This document shows positions 35,840 to 44,729 of a stretch of DNA of 64,000 nt, one piece after another. A program made the translations under genes and the position numbers. The notes beneath the pieces were generated by a model that ran no database searches, was not told the DNA's origin, and was given only the letters and a program-made list of their open reading frames with translations. The DNA is taken from assembly GCA_036265935.1 (NCBI GenBank), contig DATAOB010000017.1, positions 34,580-98,579 on the forward strand, given 5' to 3'. Each line of letters starts with the position of its first letter. Positions within the stretch are counted from its first letter, which is position 1. The stretch comes from JAFASC01 sp036265935 (GTDB lineage: Bacteria > Pseudomonadota > Alphaproteobacteria > Rhizobiales > Beijerinckiaceae).

Positions 35840-36948
35840 CTATTGCAGCTTCCGCCCATGATCGGTCAGGAGGTCAAAAAACCCCGAAATCTCGCGGTTG
35901 AGAAAATCGACGTCTGCGGGAAACCCCCCGCCTGCCGAGGCGTGACCGGTCACCGTACCGGGACTGATCGTCACGACGCGCGCGTCGCGGATGTAATGCG
36001 CTGCTTCGATCGGCTCGAATTCCGGATTGAGCAAATCCTTGGTGCCGACCATGATCAGCGTCTTCGCCTTAATTGCGCGCAGCGCCTTTATCGTGTCGCC
36101 GTTCATGCCAGGCGTGGTGCCGAGGTCATGTCGTCGTAGGCCCAGGTCTGGTAAATCCAGTCGTCCGCGTCGAACGCTTTCAGAACGGAGGTTTCCTGCG
36201 CCGTCAGCCAGGGCAGAACATCCATTTGGTTCTGGAATTGGTCGCGGTAAATTTCCGGCGATCGCGCCGCAAGGAAGTTCAGAATATCGCGATATAGCCG
36301 CAGGCCTTGCTCGGGCGGCGCATCATAGTCGCCATTCTTCCAGGCGGGATCGAGCATGATGGCTTTTCGGGAAGCTTCGAGAACCGCAACCGTCCAACCC
36401 GGCGTCTTCGCCAATGGTACGATCGCCACCAGGCTATCCATCATATCTGGATAGCTCACGCCCCATTGCAGCGTCTGCATGCCGCCCATTGAGGGGCCGA
36501 TGACTGCAACGAGATGCTCGATGCCGAGATGGTCCAATAGCAGTTTTTGCGAAGCCACCATGTCGCGGATGAGGAATTTAGGAAATTTCATGTGCGGCTG
36601 CGCCGTCGAATTGGACGGCGAGGTCGTTAGTCCATTTCCAATCGCGTCGGTGCAAATGATGAAGAATTTGTTGGTGTCCAGCGCTTTGCCGGGCCCGATG
36701 AGAAAATCGAGACGATGATGATTGCCGCCGATCGCCGTCACCATGAGGACCGCGTTCGATTTTTTAGCGTTCAACGCTCCACGCGTGACATAGGAGATCG
36801 CGAAGTCCTTGATCACATCGCCGCTCTCCAGTTTGAGATCGCCGATCCGATAGAGCTGATGTGGCGGCTGATTCGAAGTGTGCGCCAATGTGACGCCCGT
36901 CATCAGCGACACGAGACAAGCGAGTGCAGCGAGCAATCCGCGATACAT
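35840..36948 (-). pseudogene. Secreted alpha/beta hydrolase (homoserine acetyltransferase-like), one frameshift
   Basis: The start (36948) gives a signal peptide, MYRGLLAALACLVSLM, then an acetyltransferase-like hydrolase: AVLMVTAIGGNHHR, the nucleophile elbow GPSMGGMQTLQWG and DFLIGPGKALDTN. The frame ends at 36103 in DDMTSAPRLA. One base earlier the other frame reads HDLGTTPGMNGDTIKALRAI and continues to KTLIMVGTKDLLNPEFE, then to the C-terminus at 35840. A single-base deletion near 36130 explains this. In intact relatives the second part supplies the catalytic Asp and His. The neighbouring hydrolase gene upstream is also broken. Confidence 0.82.
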
Positions 36949-36978
36949 GAGTTCCCTCCGATCTTCTGAGTGCGACGG

Positions 36979-37767
36979 CTATTCCTTCAAGAACTTCGAA
37001 ATTTCGCCGAAGAACAGATTACGCTGTTTTTCGAACAGCACGAAATGCGTGGCGTCCGGGATGAGCACGCTTTTCTTTACCGGCGCATGGACGAGATCGC
37101 GCATCAGGCCTTGGCCATGCATTCCTTCCAGAATTCGGCGGGAAGAGCGGCGTCGCGATATTCATCTTTATTGTCGACCGGTATCTCACCATTCCAGCGG
37201 CCGGTATTTGCCGCCTCTGAAATTATATAGTGGGGCGTAAAGCACGAGCTTCTGCACGTTTTCGCTATGCAGCGAGCTGTAATAGCCTGCCATCATCGCG
37301 CCTCATGACCAGCCGATCAACGTCACATTCTTGACGTTGTGCGTGCGCTTGATGTGATCGACCATCGCTTCAATATCGCGTAGCGCCAGATACGAGCGGC
37401 TGAGCGGAGCATTCTTCGCGGCCGGCTCGTCCATCGCGGGCTCGCGCGTCGAATAGCCGTAATTGCGATAGTCGCCGATGTAGACGACATAGCCCTCTCT
37501 CACCAGCAAGTCGGCCCAGGAATAATCCTTATAGGAAAGATCGAAATCGCAGGTGGAAGGACCGGTTGCGCCGTGCAGGAACAGGATGACGTTGTCGGTG
37601 AACTGTGTATTCCCCTCGGCCATCTTGCGGCGCAGGAACAATTTTATCCCGGGATCGAGAGCATCTATTTGCGTGTCGGTCTTGGTAATCTTGGTGTCCT
37701 GTGCAGACGCACCCGCAATGCCCCATGCCAGCGTGAGCGCGATCGTTCCTGCAATTAATCCCCGCAT
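36979..37767 (-). pseudogene. Secreted alpha/beta hydrolase, multiple lesions
   Basis: An ATG at 37767, preceded by GGGAGGG, opens a signal peptide (GLIAGTIALTLAWGIAGASA). A hydrolase follows: VILFLHGATGPSTCDFDL, YVVYIGDYRNYGYSTRE, VTLIGWS. The next codon is TGA (near 37303) where TGG is expected, and the frame then continues GAMMAGYYSSLHSENVQKL to about 37195. A further stop or slip follows, with VDNKDEYRDAALPAEFW in another frame, then a gap. The C-terminus SVLIPDATHFVLFEKQR is in a third frame and ends at 36979. At least one nonsense codon, two frame changes and probably a deletion are present. It appears to form an operon with the frameshifted hydrolase downstream. Confidence 0.78.
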
Positions 37768-37989
37768 TATCGTCCCTCCCGTTTCTGTTGTTAGCCAGAC
37801 CTCGGCCGTAAGAGGCACCTGAAGCGCCGGAAATTCCCTGCAATTCAGGTGAAATAAGCCGCGGCCTGAGGCCCTTGGCACTCAATTTCCACCGCCGGGC
37901 CATGAAGCCGTCCCATTTCGCCGCTTGTCCTTTTGTTCCGAAAAAGCGTGGGCCCAAAGAATCGAACCGCGCAAATTGGGACGGATTTG

Positions 37990-39324
37990 ATGAACTTCGT
38001 TGCACTGCGACGGGGCGTCTTTCGAAGCCTTATCGCTCTCATTCTTGCCTTGGCGCCGCTCTCGGCAACGAGCTTGAGCGACGCTGCCTTCGCTGCGCCC
38101 AGGGGCAAGGCGGCAAAGGCCACATCCGGCAAACGTTCCGCCGGTAATCACGCCGGCGGCCATCGCTACGCCTGGCATCGGCACGCGGGCGGACGCCATG
38201 CCAAGGGCTCGCGCTCGTCGCGGCGGCATGCAGCGGTGGCGCAGGTTGAAGCTGACGATTCGCCCGTCCGCGCGGTGCCGGTGCCCATTCGGCAAGCCGC
38301 TCCGGCTCCGGTCGACAATGGCCGCGCCGTCGTTTCCATCGTCACCGGCGGCGTCGCGTCGACATCGGCGCGGATAGCCTCCGATCTCGCCTCCGCTCTC
38401 GATTCCGACACGCTGCGGGTCGTCCCTATCATCGGCAGGGGGACGCTTGCCGACCTGCGCGACCTCGGCAATTCGGGCCTTGGCGATCTCGCACTCTTGC
38501 AATCCGACGCGCTCGCCAATCTGCCGCGCGATCAGCGCGAGGCACTCGCGGCACGGCTGCGCTATGTGGCGCGGCTGTACAATGAAGAGGTGCATGTCGT
38601 CGCCTCGCGCGACATCACCGATCTGCGCCAGCTCGCCGGCCGCAAGGTCAACATCGATCGGGAGGGATCCGCGACAGCGATGACGGCGCGGCTGATTTTC
38701 GAGCGGCTCGGCATCGCGCCACAATATGTGCAGCTCGACCAACCGACGGCGCTCTCACAGCTCAGGTCTGGAGACATCGCTGCAACTGTGATCGTTGGCG
38801 GGCGCCCCATCAAAGCCCTCGCCGATTTCCCCAGCGAAGGCCGATTCCGGCTATTACCCGTCCCTTATGAGACGGCGTTACAGGACAGCTATCTGCCAAC
38901 GAAGCTGAACGGCACCGACTATGCCGATCTCGTCGCCCCGGGCGAGAGCGTGCCGACCGTCGCCATCGGCGTCCTGCTCGCGACGTTTGACGCGGCAAAG
39001 GATTCGCCGCGCTACGCGAGGGTCCAGCGCTTTTCGGATGCGCTGTTCAAGAATTTCGCGGCGCTGCGCGATCCGGCGCGCCACCCGAAATGGCGCGAGG
39101 TCAATATCGCGGCAAAGGTGTCTGGTTGGACGCGTTTCCAGCCTGCCCTGGACTGGCTCGATGGGCGCTCCGGCATCGCCGAGGCGCGCAGCGCCGATGT
39201 CCCGGCGGCGAGCCTCGATGGCGAAGTTGGGCCAAGCGGCGTCGAGAGCGACGATGCCCAGCAGCAGCTTTACCTGCAGTACCGGGAATGGAAGCGCCAG
39301 CGAGAAAAATGGAGAAAGCAATGA
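37990..39324 (+). CDS. TAXI-type TRAP solute-binding protein, without a permease gene next to it
   Basis: From the ATG at 37990 the protein has 444 residues with a signal peptide cleaved near AAFA-APRG and a basic, His-rich linker. A periplasmic binding fold of the TAXI/NMT1 type follows: VVSIVTGGVASTSARIASDLA, DLALLQSDALAN, and RQLAGRKVNIDREGSATAMTA. It should bind a small organic anion in the periplasm. TAXI proteins normally work with a DctM-fused permease, which is not visible in the window. The stop overlaps the next gene (ATGA). Confidence 0.87.
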   Translation: MNFVALRRGVFRSLIALILALAPLSATSLSDAAFAAPRGKAAKATSGKRSAGNHAGGHRYAWHRHAGGRHAKGSRSSRRHAAVAQVEADDSPVRAVPVPIRQAAPAPVDNGRAVVSIVTGGVASTSARIASDLASALDSDTLRVVPIIGRGTLADLRDLGNSGLGDLALLQSDALANLPRDQREALAARLRYVARLYNEEVHVVASRDITDLRQLAGRKVNIDREGSATAMTARLIFERLGIAPQYVQLDQPTALSQLRSGDIAATVIVGGRPIKALADFPSEGRFRLLPVPYETALQDSYLPTKLNGTDYADLVAPGESVPTVAIGVLLATFDAAKDSPRYARVQRFSDALFKNFAALRDPARHPKWREVNIAAKVSGWTRFQPALDWLDGRSGIAEARSADVPAASLDGEVGPSGVESDDAQQQLYLQYREWKRQREKWRKQ

Positions 39325-39995
39325 GGCTCAGAACCTATTCTCGAAGCGCCGAGATTGCCCGCGCCGGGCTGTTGGCTGTCCTCTTCGTCGGAGTGGGGAC
39401 GCTGGCTTTCGCTTTCGCGCCGGGCAGCCAGCAAGCCGCGCCGCCGCGCCAGGCGCTGGTCGTCGCCAAGCCCACTCTGGTCGCGGTGACGCCCCCGATC
39501 GCGCTGCGCAAAGCTACCGAGGAGCAGCCCCCGGCCGAGCAGTCGCCGGTCCAGCAGGTCTCGGTGCTTGCGCCCCAGCTTCTGACCAATACCAATATCG
39601 GGTTGGCCTCGCCGCTGCGCTCGACCGGCGACATCCAATCCGCGCCGCTCACCTCCGCCACACCGGTGGCGGTCAAGACCGCGACGGTGACCACCAAGTC
39701 GACGGTCGCCATCGGACCGGAAGAGGCGGAAAAACTCTATCGCCGCGCCGAGGACCTCGTCGCCGACGGCGATTTCGCCGGCGCACGCCTCCTGCTCGAG
39801 CGCGCGGTCGAGGCCGGCCATGCCGGCGCGGTGTTCATGCTTGCTTCCACCTATGATCCGAACGTGCTCGGCAAGGTGAATGCGCTCGGCATCGCGGGCG
39901 AGCCGGAGAAGGCGAAAGCGCTTTATCAGCAGGCGCTCGCCGCCGGCATCGAAGATTCGAACGGCCGCTTGAGCGCGCTTACCGCCACCAACTGA
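39321..39995 (+). CDS. Membrane-anchored SEL1/TPR-like protein coupled to the TAXI gene
   Basis: I chose the ATG at 39321, which overlaps the TAXI stop (ATGA); the frame is open further upstream, inside the TAXI gene. The product has 224 residues: a membrane anchor (about 15-35), a linker rich in Pro and Gln, and a C-terminal helical repeat region (EEAEKLYRRAEDLVADGDFA, then LLLERAVEAGHAGAVFMLA) that resembles SEL1/TPR repeats. Its partner is probably in the periplasm. The coupling suggests it acts together with the TAXI protein. The function is unknown. Confidence 0.8.
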   Translation: MRLRTYSRSAEIARAGLLAVLFVGVGTLAFAFAPGSQQAAPPRQALVVAKPTLVAVTPPIALRKATEEQPPAEQSPVQQVSVLAPQLLTNTNIGLASPLRSTGDIQSAPLTSATPVAVKTATVTTKSTVAIGPEEAEKLYRRAEDLVADGDFAGARLLLERAVEAGHAGAVFMLASTYDPNVLGKVNALGIAGEPEKAKALYQQALAAGIEDSNGRLSALTATN

Positions 39996-40005
39996 TCGGC
40001 GAGTC

Positions 40006-40566
40006 TCAAGCTGGGGCTTGGGGCAGCGCCTCGACCCGCGGCTCGATGCGCGGGCCGTCCGAAGTCTGCTTTAGCGAATAAACGATCTGCTGGCCGACAT
40101 GGACCGGCCCGAGCGGCACGTCGCGATCGGGCAGGATGGCGGTCGCGGCATCCCGCACGAACACGACGACCTGCCGGCGCGTCTCGGCCGCCATGACCGA
40201 CAGGCGCTTTAAGACGGAATAGACCTCACCCTGTCGCCAAGCGGCCGGCACGCTCGGGTCGACATAGGCGGCGATGCGGCCGCCGCCGGCTTCAAGGACG
40301 AAAACGACCTTGGTGCGGTCGGGCCTCAGATGCTCGGGAAATTTCGGATCGCCGAGCCACAGGCAATTGAAGGCGCGGCATTCCTGAGGGCGGGTCTCGT
40401 GGATTTTGCAGCCGCGTCCGGGCGCGCAGTGCTGGCACCAGGTGCCGACCGGCTTATCCAAGGCCTGCACTGCCATCACCTTGCAGCAAAGCGTGCACGT
40501 GCCGCAGGCGCGCGTTGGCGCAAGGCCCGCATCGGCAGCCATGGAGTGGGGCGGGGTAGGGGTCAT
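40006..40566 (-). CDS. YkgJ-like cysteine-cluster protein
   Basis: The 186-residue protein has a cysteine cluster in its first half (CGTCTLCCK near 21, then WCQHCAPGRGCKIHETRP and CRAFNCLW). This matches the zinc/iron chelating YkgJ family pattern. The second half is a small mixed domain. The function is not established for the family. An ATG at 40542 would give a slightly shorter product. The gene is divergent from vapB, with about 60 bases between the starts. Confidence 0.82.
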   Translation of the reverse strand: MTPTPPHSMAADAGLAPTRACGTCTLCCKVMAVQALDKPVGTWCQHCAPGRGCKIHETRPQECRAFNCLWLGDPKFPEHLRPDRTKVVFVLEAGGGRIAAYVDPSVPAAWRQGEVYSVLKRLSVMAAETRRQVVVFVRDAATAILPDRDVPLGPVHVGQQIVYSLKQTSDGPRIEPRVEALPQAPA

Positions 40567-40589
40567 GCGCGTCGATGTACCATAATCGA

Positions 40590-40609
40590 GGAATATGCTA
40601 GGATATTCC
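40590..40609. promoter_or_regulatory. Palindrome upstream of vapB, likely operator
   Basis: A perfect 7-base inverted repeat, GGAATAT and ATATTCC separated by six bases, lies 17 bases before the vapB start. Type II antitoxins of the AbrB-fold class typically bind such palindromes at their own promoter together with the toxin. The site could also affect the divergent YkgJ-type gene. Confidence 0.65.
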
Positions 40610-40625
40610 CCAAGGGAGAACCGCG

Positions 40626-40892
40626 ATGGCAGGCGTCATTGTCGGCCGGTGGGGGAAAAACCTCGCGATCCGAGTCCCCGCCGAGGTCGCCGAAACGACC
40701 GGGTTGAGCGACGGCGAGAGGGTCGAGATCGAAGTTCAGGATGGTGACATCCTCGTGCGGCGGCAATCGGCCCGCGCAGAGGCGCGAAAGCGGGCCGAGG
40801 AAGCTGCCGAGCGGATTATCGCGGAGAGAAAGAACCATACGCTTGGCGACATCCCTATTCGCGATCTGATCGAAGAAGGCCGACGCCATTGA
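40626..40892 (+). CDS. vapB: AbrB/MazE-fold antitoxin (VapB type)
   Basis: The 88-residue protein starts with the swapped-hairpin fold of AbrB/MazE antitoxins: VGRWGKNLAIRVPAEVAETTGLSDGERVEIEV. The C-terminal helix with RDLIEEGRRH should wrap the toxin. The stop overlaps the VapC start (TTGA). It should neutralise VapC and repress the operon through the palindrome just upstream. Confidence 0.88.
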   Translation: MAGVIVGRWGKNLAIRVPAEVAETTGLSDGERVEIEVQDGDILVRRQSARAEARKRAEEAAERIIAERKNHTLGDIPIRDLIEEGRRH

Positions 40893-41302
40893 GCATTGTG
40901 CTCGATGCCTCGATGGCATTGGCATGGTTATTCGAGAACGAGGGGACAGCAGCAACGGACGATGTATTGCGTCGCGTGGTCTTTGAAGGCGGGATTGTGC
41001 CTTCGCTCTGGCGGCTCGAAGTGGCTAATGCATTCCAAATTGCGATCCGGCGCCGCCGATGCGACGAGGGCTATGCCGATCGTTCGCTCCAATACCTGAC
41101 GGAACTGCCGATTGTGACCGACGACGAAACGGACGGACATGCGTGGGGCGCCATAAAAACTCTCGCAAGAGAACACGGCCTCAGTTTGTACGATGCGGCG
41201 TATCTGGAACTCGCGCTACGGCTTCAGAGGCCGCTGGCATCCTGTGATGCCGCGTTGATCGCCGCGGCCAAAGCATCTGGGCTAGAGGTCTTCTCGGCTT
41301 GA
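40889..41302 (+). CDS. vapC: VapC PIN-domain ribonuclease toxin
   Basis: The 137-residue PIN protein starts at TTG, overlapping the antitoxin stop by four bases. Acidic metal-binding residues are visible in VLDASMALAWLFE (near residue 5), in WRLEVANAF, in GLSLYDAAYLELA (Asp near residue 99) and in LASCDAALIAAA near 118. VapC toxins cut specific RNAs. All PIN acidic positions look preserved, so the module is probably functional. Confidence 0.9.
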   Translation: MSIVLDASMALAWLFENEGTAATDDVLRRVVFEGGIVPSLWRLEVANAFQIAIRRRRCDEGYADRSLQYLTELPIVTDDETDGHAWGAIKTLAREHGLSLYDAAYLELALRLQRPLASCDAALIAAAKASGLEVFSA

Positions 41303-41463
41303 GGCCGCATGCGTAGCGCCGGGCGAAGAGCTTGCCGCGGCAAAGCGCCTACCTGAGACAGCCGTTCCCCCGGCGGCCTGCCCAGCCACATGGCTCGTGA
41401 ACGAATATCACTTGGCGCTCCCAAGAGCCTGATGCTACTTGAAGGCGTTAGGGAGTCATTCAG

Positions 41464-43569
41464 ATGCGCGCCACGGCAACATCGAAGAGCGGAAATTTTC
41501 AGGCCAAAGCGTTCGCCGGCACTCACGCCATCACGATGGCGCTTAACTGTGAGGAGGGACGACGCAAAGGCTTAATGGGTTTTGCCTTTCAACGTGAGAC
41601 GGTCGAAAAAAGCGGCGCCGGCCCGAAATGGCTGCGCTCGCAGAAAGTGTTCAAATCGATTGTTCCCGATCCGAAGAGCGAACATGATCCCGGCGATCCG
41701 TCAAAGCCGAAGCCGTTTTATACGAACGAATTTCCCGTGCAGAGTTTTCTCTGGGGCGATTACAGCGCGTCACCCGGTACAAAATATCGTTTGCGGATTC
41801 TGCCGATGTACGGCGAGCCTGGGTCGCTGACGACCGATCCGAAGGATGAAATCAAACTCGAGATCGACACCGAGAAGGAATGGGAGCCGGGCGAAACCCA
41901 CGGCGTCTGGTTCAATCGCGGTGCGATCGCCAGTCAGGCCTTCGCGGAGCAGTTTGGCAACAAGGTCCCGAACGACATCAACGACCCCAAAGACCCGGAG
42001 GTCGCGTGGCTGTCACGCGGGCTTCTGGAAGCGTGCCTGAAATATATCGGCGACACGTCCACTAAAGATGCTTTGCGGGTCGCGGCTTATGAATTCACCT
42101 ATCCGCCCATCCTCAACGCTTTGAAGGCGGCGCTTGACCGCGGGATCGACGTGCAGATCGTCTATCACGATACGAGCGACGACAAGGGGGCAAATGAGGC
42201 GGCTATGAAGGAGGCGGGCCTGCCGGTCAACGATCAAAAGATCACCTACCGCCGCTCCAAGACGAAGATTCCGCACAATAAATTTATTGTGCGCCTGAAA
42301 GGCGGAAGAGATCCTGTCGAAGTCTGGACCGGCTCGACCAATTTCACCTCGTCCGGCTTTCTCGGCCAGACCAATGTCGGACATCGCGTTACGGATAAGC
42401 AGACGGCGGCGCAATATCTGGCTTTTTGGGAAGTGCTGAAGACAGACCCGGAACTTGCCGACCTCCGCGCAACGACGGCCGAGCTGACGCCCGATCCCAT
42501 CGAAGTCATTGCCAAGAAGTCGATTGCGCAGGTGTTCTCGCCGCGCGCAGGAACGAAAATGCTCGACTGGTACGGACGGCGCATGCTCAACGCCGCAAAT
42601 TCCGTCTGGTTTACCGCTGCGTTCGGGGTGACGGCAAAACTTGTCCTTCCCCTGGCGCAAGCGCGCGATCAAATGCGCTTTGTCCTGATGGAAAAGCCGG
42701 CAACGGACCAGAACAGGAAGGCGCTCACCAAAGACCTGTCCCACACGATTCTTTCGTACGGTACGCCTCTCGGCGAGCTCTACGCGATGAAGAATGGCAA
42801 GCCGACTGCACGGCGGCCGATCAAGGAGTTTGCACTCGACAAGTGGTATTTCCACGAAGAGCTGTATCGGCCGAAGAACGACGGGTTCGTGTTTTTCCTT
42901 CACACCAAATTTTTGCTAATCGATCCGCTCTCGGACGATCCGCTCGTGTGCTCGGGCTCGGCCAATTTCTCGCCGGGCTCACTGACGGCGAACGACGAAA
43001 ACATGTTGCTCATTCGCGGCGATACGCGAGTCGCCGACATTTACATGACCGAGTTCGATCGCGTGTTCCGGCACTTCTATTTCCGCGACATCGCCAACGA
43101 ACTCGCCGGCGCAAAGAAGAGCGACGATGCCAAGGCGATCTTTCTCGATGAGACGGGTACCTGGACGGACGACTATTTCGAGCCCGGACATATCAAAGCC
43201 AACCGGCGTCGGATGTTCTTCGATGCTGCGAAGGCAACGTGGTTTGAGAACGCGGCCGCTGAAGGCTCGCTGGAGACGAAAGGGAAGGCGAGAGGAACGC
43301 GGAAGAAGGCACCGGCCAAGAAAACGCGCACACCGGCAAAGAGGAGCGGGACGGCAACGAGGAAGACCAGGACGGCTGCGAAGAAGCGGAAGCCCGCCAA
43401 AGCCTCTCGGGCGCGGCGGACTTCACGAAAAACAGCTGGCAGAAAAACCGCGCGAACGACAACGAGAAAGACGGCCAGGAAACCAACACAAAAAACGACA
43501 AGAAAGCCGGCAAGGAAGATGGGCCGGCGTCAGGCTGCGAAGAAATCGAGAACGTCGCGCCGCCGTTGA
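41464..43569 (+). CDS. Phospholipase-D-fold protein with long histone-H1-like basic tail
   Basis: The 701-residue protein is intracellular (no signal peptide visible). The first ~200 residues have no fold I recognise. Two PLD half-sites follow. The first reads IPHNKFIVRL (H271, K273) with GSTNFTSSGF downstream, but lacks the Asp of a full HxKx4D motif. The second is a complete HTKFLLID (H480, K482, D487) with GSANFSPGS. The last ~95 residues (from about 605) are almost all Lys, Arg, Ala and Thr with repeats such as KKAPAKKTRTPAKR and RKTARKPTQKTTRK, much like a bacterial H1-type histone tail. PLD-fold enzymes cut or join phosphodiesters in lipids or DNA; the tail points to nucleic acid. This is inference. 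GGGAG is upstream of the start. It follows VapBC by 161 bases. Confidence 0.82.
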   Translation: MRATATSKSGNFQAKAFAGTHAITMALNCEEGRRKGLMGFAFQRETVEKSGAGPKWLRSQKVFKSIVPDPKSEHDPGDPSKPKPFYTNEFPVQSFLWGDYSASPGTKYRLRILPMYGEPGSLTTDPKDEIKLEIDTEKEWEPGETHGVWFNRGAIASQAFAEQFGNKVPNDINDPKDPEVAWLSRGLLEACLKYIGDTSTKDALRVAAYEFTYPPILNALKAALDRGIDVQIVYHDTSDDKGANEAAMKEAGLPVNDQKITYRRSKTKIPHNKFIVRLKGGRDPVEVWTGSTNFTSSGFLGQTNVGHRVTDKQTAAQYLAFWEVLKTDPELADLRATTAELTPDPIEVIAKKSIAQVFSPRAGTKMLDWYGRRMLNAANSVWFTAAFGVTAKLVLPLAQARDQMRFVLMEKPATDQNRKALTKDLSHTILSYGTPLGELYAMKNGKPTARRPIKEFALDKWYFHEELYRPKNDGFVFFLHTKFLLIDPLSDDPLVCSGSANFSPGSLTANDENMLLIRGDTRVADIYMTEFDRVFRHFYFRDIANELAGAKKSDDAKAIFLDETGTWTDDYFEPGHIKANRRRMFFDAAKATWFENAAAEGSLETKGKARGTRKKAPAKKTRTPAKRSGTATRKTRTAAKKRKPAKASRARRTSRKTAGRKTARTTTRKTARKPTQKTTRKPARKMGRRQAAKKSRTSRRR

Positions 43570-43704
43570 TCAGAATTTATCGCGCGCTTGCAATTCGGTG
43601 CTCCCGCTAGTGGGCAGCCGGCGCGCGGCGCAGCCGAGTATGCTCGTCCTCGGCTCGAAAAGGCTGTAAGCCTCGATCAGCCAGCAAACTGATCGGGAAG
43701 ACAC

Positions 43705-44724
43705 ATGTTCGAGACCACCATCGCCGGCAGCCTGCCGAAACCCGCTTGGCTCGCCGAGCCGAATAAGCTCTGGCCGCAATGGCGCGCCGCGGGCGACGAG
43801 CTTGCCGCCGCCAAAGCCGACGCGACGCTGCTTGCGCTGAAGGAGCAGGAGGATTCCGGCATCGACATCGTTACCGACGGCGAGATGTCGCGCCAGCATT
43901 TCGTGCACGGTTTTCTCGAGCAGGTCGAGGGCATAGATTTCGCCCACAAGGTCGAGATGGGCATTCGCGCGGACCGCTACAAAGCGATAGTGCCGCAGGT
44001 CGCCAGCGAAGTGCGCCTGAAAGACCGCGTGCATGCGACGGAAGCGAAGCTCGCGCGCGCGCATACGAAGAACAAGCTCAAAATCACCATGCCGGGGCCG
44101 ATGACGATCGTCGACACGATCGCGGACCAGTTCTACGGCGACCGCGTCAAGATGGCGTTTGCCTTTGCGGGTCTCTTAAATCAGGAAGCCCGCGCTTTGC
44201 AGGCGGACGGGGTCGACGTGATCCAGTTCGACGAGCCTGCCTTCAATGTCTACATGGAGGAGGCCGCGGACTGGGGCATCGAGGCGCTGCATCGCGCTGC
44301 CGAAGGGCTCACCTGCACGAAGGCCGTGCATATCTGCTACGGCTACGGCATCAAGGCCAATCTCGCCTGGAAGGCGACGCTGGGCCACGAGTGGCGGCAA
44401 TATGAGAAAGTGTTTCCGGCATTGGCGAAAAGCAGGATCGATCAGGTCTCGCTCGAATGCCGCAATTCCCGAGTGCCAGCGGAATTGATGAAACTGCTCG
44501 ATGGCAAGGACGTGCAGGTCGGCGTCATCGATGTCGCGAGCGATAGCATCGAAACGCCCGAGGACGTCGCAGCGGTCATCGGCCAAGCGATGAAATACGT
44601 CGCCAAGGAAAAGATCATCGCCTCGACAAATTGCGGCATGGCGCCGATGCGCCGCGACATTGCGGTCGCGAAGCTGCAAGCGCTCGGCGCCGGCGCGGCG
44701 CTGGCGCGCAAAAAATTTGGATAA
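43705..44724 (+). CDS. Short MetE-like (B12-independent) methyltransferase
   Basis: The 339-residue protein corresponds only to the C-terminal catalytic barrel of cobalamin-independent methionine synthase. It starts TTIAGSLPKPAWLAEP. Zinc ligands are all present in the order expected: H and C in AVHICYGYG, E in SLECRNS, and C in STNCGMAPM. It therefore should be catalytically competent, either as a core-MetE type methyltransferase or as one acting on another methyl donor. GGGAAG precedes the ATG. The following MFS gene starts five bases after its stop. Confidence 0.85.
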   Translation: MFETTIAGSLPKPAWLAEPNKLWPQWRAAGDELAAAKADATLLALKEQEDSGIDIVTDGEMSRQHFVHGFLEQVEGIDFAHKVEMGIRADRYKAIVPQVASEVRLKDRVHATEAKLARAHTKNKLKITMPGPMTIVDTIADQFYGDRVKMAFAFAGLLNQEARALQADGVDVIQFDEPAFNVYMEEAADWGIEALHRAAEGLTCTKAVHICYGYGIKANLAWKATLGHEWRQYEKVFPALAKSRIDQVSLECRNSRVPAELMKLLDGKDVQVGVIDVASDSIETPEDVAAVIGQAMKYVAKEKIIASTNCGMAPMRRDIAVAKLQALGAGAALARKKFG

Positions 44725-44729
44725 AGCGC

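Noticed and set aside
43570..43704. Possible SAM or cobalamin riboswitch before the MetE-like gene
   Set aside because: I looked for conserved riboswitch elements and saw none; only a good ribosome site (GGGAAG) is clear.
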